This document shows positions 1 to 4,974 of a DNA stretch of 12,318 nucleotides, in pieces. The notes below the pieces were generated by a model. The model had not been told where the DNA came from. It did no database searches and saw nothing but the letters and a program-made list of their open reading frames with translations. This DNA is from Coriobacteriales bacterium (GTDB lineage Bacteria > Actinomycetota > Coriobacteriia > Coriobacteriales > UBA8131), in assembly GCA_031276475.1 (NCBI GenBank), contig JAISMZ010000108.1, positions 1-12,318 on the forward strand, read 5' to 3'. Position 1 is the stretch's first letter. Each line of letters opens with the position of its first letter. A program made the position numbers and the translations under genes.

Positions 1-1810
1 GATTGGCTAACTGAGCGTATTCATCTGGTGACAATAAATTATCTTGGAGCTCAGTTGTCTGTGCCTGCGAGTAGAGCAGGTATGAAATCAAGTAAGGCAA
101 CTTTCCTATAATTTGTTCGAAAATATATTTAAGGATAGGAGCGATTTCACCTTTGAACAGATCCTCAGCCCTTCTCTGGAGTTTCCTCTCGATTATTGGT
201 GTTATACGGCGCACGCGGATAAGATCTTCATCTAGGGACAGAGCTTCAATGGTATCGACACTGATGCCGGCACCTGACCACTTTTCGTCTGAAAGCGATT
301 CAATTAGCTCAGACGCGAATTTCCTGGCAAGCTGTCTCGGAATATAGGTGTCGCAGTAGATGTCCCTAGCTGCTTCTTCGATACCAATCCAAGGCTTACC
401 ATCAAAAAAATAGCCCATATAATTCAGTATTCTCCAATATAATTTTGCTTCCTTTCTTGGATCGTAACCTCCCCATCGCGTCTGTCGTTCTGCTAATCGG
501 GCATAACGCTGCGCAAGGAGAAACTCGAAAATTCTTCTGTTTGCGTCATCGCTGATATCAAGTTGTAACTGGGACATGAGGCTATCTTTCCATGAAAGGA
601 AAGCTGCGTCATCTTCCAGAGGGGTAAGACGGTAAGTTGGGATCTCTTTATCATTCAGTACTGCGCCGTCTCGACTACCCGAATTTACACCTGCAACAAA
701 TACTATATTGCCCAGCATGACAGAGTCATTTGCCCAGTCATTGTTAAAAATGGTGATTTTTAGGCCTCGTTCAGCTGTGGTAAATGGAACATCATAGATG
801 CCCAGCAAAAGATTATCGGATTTTTGCATGCTATTTATAATGAGCATCTCCTCTATTATAGTCGTACTTTGACTGAGAAACGGATTCTGCAAGTAAATAC
901 GCATCCTGGATTTCAGTAAACATATTCTTTTGCCAGCCAGAGGATGCTTCTCAAAAGCCTTATCATAGAGAAGCAGCTGTGCGACGTCCAGAAGTACACT
1001 GGAAAAGCAATCAGACAAAAGGTTGTCAGCGTTAGTAGGATTGGCGATATCCTCAAAGAAGTTAGAGTCAAACGCTGGGATTGGGTTTATTTTGAGCAAA
1101 ACATCTCCCAAAGAACCGATATCGCCAACAACAGCAAAAATGTTTGAATCAGAGGAGGCTTCCATTTTATGCAGGAGTTCTTTTGCTTCCTTACATTCCG
1201 ATAATTCCTTTTCATCTCTCGGGTTTTCTTTCGCGAACTGCGTCAGGTCAATAATCAGATCTTCTAATGTGGGCCAGAGGCTGTAGTTGCCCGCACTTTC
1301 AGCCTCAATAACATCCTTGTACTGAGCCAGCTCCTGCCTGAGCTCCGTAAGCTCGTTCATCAGACTGAAGTCTCCAATGATATTACAGAGCTTGACCATA
1401 TTCATCAGCACGCCATTGGTGAGATAGGTGGTCTTGTAGGCAGCTTCGTTAAAATGTGCGGCCTTGTTGAGGTTGCCCTTAATGGTCAGCAGGGTTGAGA
1501 AGAACTCCTTGTAGTTGGTCTGCAGTACAGTCTGAAAAGTTGCCACAACGATGTTTTTGCTCCAAAAATAATTGAGAAGCAGACGGAGGTCGTTCTCGTC
1601 GCTGTTGTCATGGCTGAACAGCGTCATGCGCTTTGGGTCGTTGGTCTCGATATCGGCCTTGGCCTTCTGACGCCAATCCTTGCCATGCTCGTTCTCTAGG
1701 ATATTGTTGATGTATTGCCAGATCTGGGGTGAGAAACGATTATTTGCCCGGTCAAGAATATCTTTGCCGATAGTTGGTTTAAAGGGTTGTAGCTCTGGTT
1801 TATCGCTCAT
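1..1810 (-). CDS. Large protein with N-terminal Swt1-like HEPN domain, partial (C-terminus beyond window)
   Basis: An uninterrupted minus-strand frame runs from ATG at 1810 to the window edge (603 codons, no stop), so the gene is incomplete. The start follows a GAGGA ribosome site about 8 nt upstream. Residues about 28-145 resemble the Swt1-type HEPN domain: a conserved W at about 46, then DLRLLLNYFW (74-83), then LNKAAH (114-119) where family members carry an RNxxAH-type motif, then a helix with spaced Thr/Leu and a charged helix. HEPN domains are usually ribonucleases or RNA binders in toxin, abortive-infection and BREX-like systems. Here the motif Arg is Leu, so catalysis is doubtful. Residues about 150-603 are helical and charged and I recognise no domain there. 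The gene is more AT-rich than the core genes further right, which suggests transfer. The HEPN call is by pattern recognition, and the overall function is unknown. Confidence 0.72.
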   Translation of the reverse strand, partial: MSDKPELQPFKPTIGKDILDRANNRFSPQIWQYINNILENEHGKDWRQKAKADIETNDPKRMTLFSHDNSDENDLRLLLNYFWSKNIVVATFQTVLQTNYKEFFSTLLTIKGNLNKAAHFNEAAYKTTYLTNGVLMNMVKLCNIIGDFSLMNELTELRQELAQYKDVIEAESAGNYSLWPTLEDLIIDLTQFAKENPRDEKELSECKEAKELLHKMEASSDSNIFAVVGDIGSLGDVLLKINPIPAFDSNFFEDIANPTNADNLLSDCFSSVLLDVAQLLLYDKAFEKHPLAGKRICLLKSRMRIYLQNPFLSQSTTIIEEMLIINSMQKSDNLLLGIYDVPFTTAERGLKITIFNNDWANDSVMLGNIVFVAGVNSGSRDGAVLNDKEIPTYRLTPLEDDAAFLSWKDSLMSQLQLDISDDANRRIFEFLLAQRYARLAERQTRWGGYDPRKEAKLYWRILNYMGYFFDGKPWIGIEEAARDIYCDTYIPRQLARKFASELIESLSDEKWSGAGISVDTIEALSLDEDLIRVRRITPIIERKLQRRAEDLFKGEIAPILKYIFEQIIGKLPYLISYLLYSQAQTTELQDNLLSPDEYAQLAN

Positions 1811-1855
1811 TTTGAACGTCCTCGCTCGCTTAGGATACTGTTACTTAGACGATGA

Positions 1856-1909
1856 TAAATCATAACCCGCAGGCGAAATTTTACCACAGTCAGCACAATC
1901 TGGGAGGAT
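1856..1909. repeat. 54-bp direct repeat, left copy (flanks fic)
   Basis: Aligns without gaps to 3260-3313 with 50 of 54 bases identical. The two copies lie in the same orientation on either side of fic. Read on the minus strand, this copy can encode CADCGKISPAG followed by nine more codons to a TAA at 1841-1843; the right copy has a stop directly after the same peptide. It could therefore be the duplicated 3' end of a lost gene, or simply a non-coding repeat. Confidence 0.85.
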
Positions 1910-1946
1910 CAAAGGGGACGGCTCTGGCGGGGCTGCCAATCCCACC

Positions 1947-1994
1947 TTGCTATTCTACGCAAATTTGCGTAGAATAAGCCTGCTATTCTACGCA
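1947..1994 (+). promoter_or_regulatory. fic promoter inside a 26-bp palindromic operator with a third half-site
   Basis: TTGCTA (1947-1952) and TAGAAT (1970-1975) are separated by 17 nt and make a plausible sigma-70-type promoter reading toward fic. It is covered by a perfect 26-bp palindrome at 1951-1976 with half-site TATTCTACGCAAA. A third half-site, TATTCTACGCA, lies at 1984-1994, 33 nt (about three helical turns) from the first. This is what a repressor operator looks like. The regulator is not known. The winged-helix domain at the C-terminus of Fic itself is a candidate, which would mean autoregulation. Confidence 0.65.
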
Positions 1995-2111
1995 GTGTAA
2001 GGCAACGGCAGCGGGCAGGCAGCTTTGTAATCAGATGGTTCATCGGCTGTGCGGAGATGCCCGAACTGCTCCACAGCTGTTCGCCCTGCCTGAGAGCGAG
2101 AGGAACGCGGC

Positions 2112-3224
2112 ATGCGCAAATATATCTACCAATACGACAGCTGGCCAAAGTTCACCTGGGATACGGCGACTCTGGCGCAGGCGCTGAGTGATTGCCGGTT
2201 GTTGCAGGGCAGGGTGCTTGGGCGGCTTGACGCGCTGGGCTTCAGCCTGCGAGAGAGCACCACGGTAGCGGCGCTTACCAACGAGATCGTTACCTCCTCA
2301 GAGATTGAAGGCGAGCGCCTGGACGCAGAGAAGGTACGCTCATCGATTGCCCAGAGACTGGGAGTAAAAACAGCGGGCCTGTCCGCATCCGGCAAGGGAG
2401 GCCCTGCGTCGGCGCATGATGTTGAGGGAGTGGTCGAGCTAATGCTGGACGCCACCCGCAATTTTGCACAGCCGCTAACGGCACAACGCCTCTTTGGCTG
2501 GCATGCCGCGCTTTTCCCTACAGGTTACAGCGGCCTGCGGAGCATTGTCGTTGCCGGCTGGCGTGAGGGGGAGATGCAAGTCGTCTCGGGCCCAATAGGC
2601 AAAGAGAGCGTACACTACGAAGCGCCGCCGCCCGAACTAATCCCTGCCGAGATGAATCGCTTCTTGGAGTGGTTTAACGGCGACGCAAGAATCGACCCGT
2701 TGCTCAAAGCTGGCCTGGCGCATTTCTGGTTCGTTATCATCTACCCCTTTGACGATGGCAACGGCAGGCTGGCGCGCGCGCTTACCGAGATGCTGTTGGC
2801 GCGCTCAGACGGCAGTGCCGATCGCTATTACAGCATGTCGGCGGCGATGCTTGCGCAGCGCAAAGGCTACTATGCCAGTCTGAACAGCGCACAGTTCAGC
2901 TCCGGGGACGTAACGGAGTGGCTGCTTTGGTTTGTCAGCTGCCTGAGCCAGGCGCTGCACACCAGCATGATGGCGCTTAACGCTGTGGAGAACCGCGCTG
3001 AGTTCTGGAGCAGACATGCCGGCGTGGAGTTGAACCTGCGTCAGCAGAAAGTCATCGGATTGCTGCTGGAAGATTTTGCGGGCAAGCTGACGACAAGCAA
3101 ATGGGCCAGGCTGACCAAGGTCTCACACGACACCGCGCTGCGCGACATCAAAGACCTTATCGCGCAAGGTATCTTGGAGCAAGAACCCGGCGGCGGCAGG
3201 AATACGAGCTTCAGGCTGAAGTAG
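2112..3224 (+). CDS. Fic family protein (DUF4172-Fic-winged helix) with catalytic His replaced by Tyr
   Basis: Fic enzymes usually transfer AMP to a hydroxyl group of a target protein. This 370-residue protein has an N-terminal DUF4172-like part (1 to about 85), a Fic core (about 120-270) and a C-terminal winged-helix-like DNA-binding region (about 310-370), the usual layout of this subfamily. An inhibitory-helix motif SSEIEG is at 62-67, with the expected Glu at 66. The signature loop reads YPFDDGNGRLAR from residue 211, where active family members have HPF(D/E)GNGR. The codon is TAC (2742-2744), one transition from CAC. The catalytic base is therefore absent and AMP transfer is unlikely, while the anion-binding loop and the DNA-binding end look intact. 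It may act mainly as a regulator, or be a freshly inactivated enzyme. AGAGGAA about 8 nt before ATG supports the start. It is a stand-alone gene between 54-bp repeats. Confidence 0.9.
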   Translation: MRKYIYQYDSWPKFTWDTATLAQALSDCRLLQGRVLGRLDALGFSLRESTTVAALTNEIVTSSEIEGERLDAEKVRSSIAQRLGVKTAGLSASGKGGPASAHDVEGVVELMLDATRNFAQPLTAQRLFGWHAALFPTGYSGLRSIVVAGWREGEMQVVSGPIGKESVHYEAPPPELIPAEMNRFLEWFNGDARIDPLLKAGLAHFWFVIIYPFDDGNGRLARALTEMLLARSDGSADRYYSMSAAMLAQRKGYYASLNSAQFSSGDVTEWLLWFVSCLSQALHTSMMALNAVENRAEFWSRHAGVELNLRQQKVIGLLLEDFAGKLTTSKWARLTKVSHDTALRDIKDLIAQGILEQEPGGGRNTSFRLK

Positions 3225-3362
3225 GCTGGCGCAACACAAAGGGCCGTCCCTCGGCGCGCTAAATCTTAACCCGCAGGCGAAATTTTGCCACAGTCAGCAC
3301 AATTTTGGAGGATATAAAAGGTGGCTCTTAAGCTTTGTAAGTCCGGTCGCAAGAATGACGCC
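3225..3362. other. Intergenic junction between fic and higBA
   Basis: Contains a fragment of the interspersed palindromic family (3231-3252: AACACAAAG followed by GCCGTCCCTC) and the right 54-bp repeat. After the repeat, a GTG at 3321 has GGAGG upstream and opens a 62-codon frame. That frame runs across the higB promoter and into higB, so I do not call it a gene. Confidence 0.5.
3260..3313. repeat. 54-bp direct repeat, right copy (flanks fic)
   Basis: Partner of 1856-1909, with four substitutions and no gaps. Read on the minus strand it gives NCADCGKISPAG and then TAA. The one change inside the shared CADCGKISPAG codons is silent (GGT to GGC), but two of the other three change the preceding residues and one creates the stop, so a coding origin is possible but not proven. 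Confidence 0.85.
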
Positions 3363-3391
3363 TTGACTCCGAATAGCGTATCCGCTATTAT
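3363..3391 (+). promoter_or_regulatory. higBA promoter with overlapping operator dyad; leaderless start predicted
   Basis: TTGACT (3363-3368) and TATTAT (3386-3391) are spaced by exactly 17 nt, close to the sigma-70 consensus. A perfect dyad, AATAGCG-TATC-CGCTATT (3372-3389), fills the spacer and enters the -10 box, the usual position for an antitoxin or toxin-antitoxin complex to shut off its own promoter. The ATG of higB begins 7 nt after the -10 box, where transcription would start, and no ribosome site precedes it. The mRNA is thus expected to be leaderless. Confidence 0.75.
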
Positions 3392-3397
3392 ACCTTC

Positions 3398-3760
3398 ATG
3401 CGAAAATTGGTTACTTTTGAGAGAATCCGCCGTTCTGATGGGACAAGTGAATTCGACGATTTCCTGGATTCACTACCCGTTAAGGATCGAGCAAAACTTG
3501 AGGCGGTAATCTTAAAAACTGAGTTGAATGGACTTGAAGTTGCAAAACGGATGCAATGGGTCAAGAAGCTTAAAGGTGATATATTCGAACTGCGATCCAA
3601 GCAGGGCAGCAATATCCAAAGGGCTTTGTACTTTCAGTTTACTGGTACGGAATATGTGATAACGCACGGCTTCACAAAAAAGACCGACAGGACGCCAGAA
3701 ACAGAGATTAATCGTGCTATTGCAATGATGAAAAGCTACTTAAAGGGAGACGACAGATGA
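3398..3760 (+). CDS. RelE/HigB-like toxin (phage-derived Gp49-like family)
   Basis: The 120-residue product resembles the RelE/HigB superfamily branch known as phage-derived Gp49-like proteins: an N-terminal strand followed by EFDDFLDSLP, a helix ending in AKLEAVI, VKKLKGDIFELRSKQG in the central sheet (about 55-70), ALYFQFTGTEYVITHGFTKK (about 77-96), and a C-terminal helix. Such toxins are ribosome-dependent mRNA endonucleases; the basic and aromatic residues typical of the active face (K, R, F, H, K) are present. It comes before its antitoxin gene, the HigBA order, and overlaps it by 4 bp (ATGA), implying coupled translation. The ATG lies right at the predicted transcription start with no ribosome site. 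Base composition is more AT-rich than the his genes. Confidence 0.85.
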   Translation: MRKLVTFERIRRSDGTSEFDDFLDSLPVKDRAKLEAVILKTELNGLEVAKRMQWVKKLKGDIFELRSKQGSNIQRALYFQFTGTEYVITHGFTKKTDRTPETEINRAIAMMKSYLKGDDR

Positions 3761-4032
3761 GCTATATTGATGACAGGATTAAAAAAGACTCTGAGAACGA
3801 CGCGGAGTTTGCTCGCATGTTCCAAGACGAGTGCGAACGCCTGGATGTTGCCATTGCTTTGATGAAACTGCGCGAGCAGGAAGGACTGACCCAAAAACAG
3901 CTTGCCGATCGCGCACACAAGCCGCAGTCAACCATTGCGCGCATCGAAAACGGGACGCTTAACCCGTCATATAAATTATTAAGCGATATAGCACATGGTG
4001 TTAACCGCAAGCTCAACATCCAGTTTGTCTAA
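3757..4032 (+). CDS. HigA-like antitoxin, XRE-type helix-turn-helix protein
   Basis: The 91-residue protein carries an XRE/Cro-type helix-turn-helix at about 38-80 (MKLREQEGLTQKQLADRA, then QSTIARIENGTLNPS, then LLSDIAHGV). An acidic, helical N-terminus of about 35 residues probably wraps the toxin. It should neutralise the HigB-like toxin and, bound to the dyad at 3372-3389, repress the operon. Its ATG overlaps the toxin stop codon, and a GGGAG site lies about 7 nt upstream, so it can be translated at a higher rate than the leaderless toxin frame. Family assignment is strong; the operator link is inferred from position. Confidence 0.88.
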   Translation: MSYIDDRIKKDSENDAEFARMFQDECERLDVAIALMKLREQEGLTQKQLADRAHKPQSTIARIENGTLNPSYKLLSDIAHGVNRKLNIQFV

Positions 4033-4058
4033 AAGGGCGTGATATCCAGAATATCTAC

Positions 4059-4111
4059 CGAGCCGCAAAAGCCGCTATTCGCAAAGCCGTCGTAAGGCGC
4101 GGCGGATGTCG
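4059..4111. repeat. 53-bp direct repeat, left copy (flanks mazEF)
   Basis: Aligns without gaps to 4922-4974 with 49 of 53 bases identical, in the same orientation. The right copy is the true 3' end of the glycosyltransferase gene plus 16 bp beyond its stop. The two copies bracket the mazEF pair and a hairpin, an arrangement like attachment-site repeats of an element integrated at a gene end. No integrase is present between them. Confidence 0.85.
4075..4110 (-). pseudogene. Duplicated C-terminal remnant of the glycosyltransferase gene
   Basis: Twelve codons on the minus strand spell DIRRALRRLCE and a stop, exactly the C-terminus of the glycosyltransferase ending at 4938. All three base differences from the intact gene inside these codons are silent (CTC/CTT, TGT/TGC, stop TAA/TAG). 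The nucleotides therefore come from a diverged but functional relative of the gene, or diverged under coding constraint, and are not a recent local copy. Nothing upstream extends the frame of the family, so it is only a gene-end fragment. Confidence 0.75.
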
Positions 4112-4125
4112 TGGCAGGCGACACA

Positions 4126-4163
4126 GAGGGACGGTTCCTTTAGTTGACGACAAACCGTCCCTC
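4126..4163. terminator. Hairpin with 11-bp perfect stem between convergent higA and mazF
   Basis: GAGGGACGGTT (4126-4136) pairs perfectly with AACCGTCCCTC (4153-4163) across a 16-nt loop. It sits between two converging operons and could end transcription from both sides, although it lacks a clean run of T on either side. Its sequence belongs to the same palindromic family seen at 5180-5346 and 11432-11551, so it may be a repeat element used secondarily as a terminator. Confidence 0.5.
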
Positions 4164-4220
4164 GTAGACACACCCACTTGTGCTAGCTTTAGATTGAGGC
4201 GCTGTCAGGCAACAGGGCGG

Positions 4221-4550
4221 CTATATCCCGAACACCGCCCCGATCCTCTCCAAGACTGCAACCATGCTCTGGTCGTCCAAAGCACCCAGCAGCTGGTGCT
4301 TTCTCGCCCGCAGGTCCAAAGACCTTGTCTGTTCCAGGCATATTGCACCGTGTACCACGGCGTTGGCAGGCAGTGTGACATGCAGAGGGTAGTCATTTAT
4401 CGTAGAAGTTATCGGTGCCAGAAAGGTCAGGCTTGAGATCCTGTTGAACTCGTCATCGCTTACGACAAGTGCCGGTCGCCGCTTTTGCGGTTCATGGCCC
4501 AGGCTTGGGTCAAAGTTGACCTCGATGATGTCACCCCTTGAGTAAGGCAC
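4221..4550 (-). CDS. mazF: MazF/PemK-type toxin, mRNA interferase
   Basis: MazF-type toxins cut mRNA at short single-stranded sites. The 109-residue product shows the family pattern: RGDIIEVNFDPSLGHE at 5-20, the RRPALVVS strand at 24-31 with the catalytic-region Arg, hydrophobic strand LTFLAPITS, HVTLP, and GAICLEQTRSLDLRA at about 68-82, as in PemK-like members. Length is usual. The start is GTG at 4550, sharing one base with the stop codon of the antitoxin gene (TAGTG), so translation is probably coupled. It is the second gene of a mazE-mazF pair. No key residue appears missing, so it should be active if the antitoxin is lost. Confidence 0.9.
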   Translation of the reverse strand: MPYSRGDIIEVNFDPSLGHEPQKRRPALVVSDDEFNRISSLTFLAPITSTINDYPLHVTLPANAVVHGAICLEQTRSLDLRARKHQLLGALDDQSMVAVLERIGAVFGI

Positions 4551-4813
4551 TACCAGATCTCCTTGCCCTGGGGCTCGCCCCAGACAGCCTCTGTTGGCTG
4601 ATAGTCTCCCGAGTAGCCCTCAAACAGCTCGCTGATGGTGACTTTACGGTGTCGCTGCACACGTTTGCCCAGAGGCCGCAATACGATAGTGCCGTCGGAG
4701 CTTACGGTAACGGCGAGCGCGTCGCCTACCGAGACGCCGCTCTCATCGCAGGTCTTCTTGGGGATCAACACTCCGCGTCCATTTCCCCATTTTCTTAATG
4801 CCGTCTGTTCCAT
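4550..4813 (-). CDS. mazE: MazE-type antitoxin, AbrB-fold DNA-binding protein
   Basis: The 87-residue protein begins with the AbrB/MazE swapped-hairpin pattern (LRKWGNGRGVLIPKK at 6-20, then VGDALAVTV and IVLRPL) that forms a DNA-binding dimer. Residues about 55-87 form the acidic, Trp-containing tail (ISELFEGYSGDY ... AVWGEPQGKEIW) expected to run over and block the MazF active site. ATG at 4813 is preceded by GAGAGGT at about 6 nt. It is first in the operon, the usual order, and should repress the promoter at 4841-4869 together with MazF. Confidence 0.9.
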   Translation of the reverse strand: MEQTALRKWGNGRGVLIPKKTCDESGVSVGDALAVTVSSDGTIVLRPLGKRVQRHRKVTISELFEGYSGDYQPTEAVWGEPQGKEIW

Positions 4814-4840
4814 GGCGTACCTCTCTGGCTGTTTAGCCTA

Positions 4841-4869
4841 AGTTTAAACCCGGGAGAGCTATTTGTCCA
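4841..4869 (-). promoter_or_regulatory. Probable mazEF promoter
   Basis: On the minus strand TGGACA (4869-4864) is followed after 17 nt by TAAACT (4846-4841). The -35 box is good (5/6) and the -10 moderate (4/6). The 8-bp palindrome GTTTAAAC (4842-4849) overlaps the -10 box, and a near-palindrome, TTAG-C-CTAA, follows at 4833-4841. Both are possible MazE operators. The leader to mazE would be about 20-25 nt. Confidence 0.45.
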
Positions 4870-4921
4870 TAGCCAGTCTGCTGCCAAGTCACGTTTGCTA
4901 ACGCCGCCGGTCGCCTTAACT

Positions 4922-4974
4922 CGAGCCGCAAAAGCCATTATTCACAGAGCCGTCGTAAGGCGCGGCGGATGTCG
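4922..4974. repeat. 53-bp direct repeat, right copy (3' end of glycosyltransferase gene)
   Basis: Partner of 4059-4111. It covers the last 11 codons and stop of the minus-strand glycosyltransferase gene and 16 bp downstream. The gene on this side is complete, and the copy on the far side of mazEF is a truncated remnant, as expected if an element entered at the gene end and supplied or preserved the reading frame. Confidence 0.85.

Larger units (their letters stand above)
1811..2111. other. Intergenic region between the HEPN gene and fic
   Basis: This is the divergent control region of the minus-strand HEPN gene and plus-strand fic. It contains the left copy of a 54-bp repeat (1856-1909), a short match to the interspersed palindromic family (1911-1924), a promoter inside a long palindrome (1947-1994), and about 115 nt of fic leader (1995-2111) with no open gene I would defend. 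A small dyad ATGAT-AA-ATCAT at 1852-1863 could serve the HEPN gene, but no clear promoter for that gene is visible. Confidence 0.6.

Noticed and set aside
944..1286. Small plus-strand frames inside the first 1.8 kb (153-347, 944-1147, 1023-1286)
   Set aside because: They are antisense to a continuous minus-strand frame of 603 codons with a proper start and HEPN-like pattern.
3321..3509. Possible 62-codon gene from GTG after a GGAGG in the right 54-bp repeat
   Set aside because: It crosses the higB promoter and overlaps higB out of frame, and its product resembles nothing. The GGAGG belongs to the repeat and is also present at the left copy with no gene after it.
4126..4163. Considered whether the repeats in the window form a CRISPR array
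   Set aside because: Units are unevenly spaced, differ in arrangement, and form nested inverted repeats; there are no regular spacers and no cas genes.
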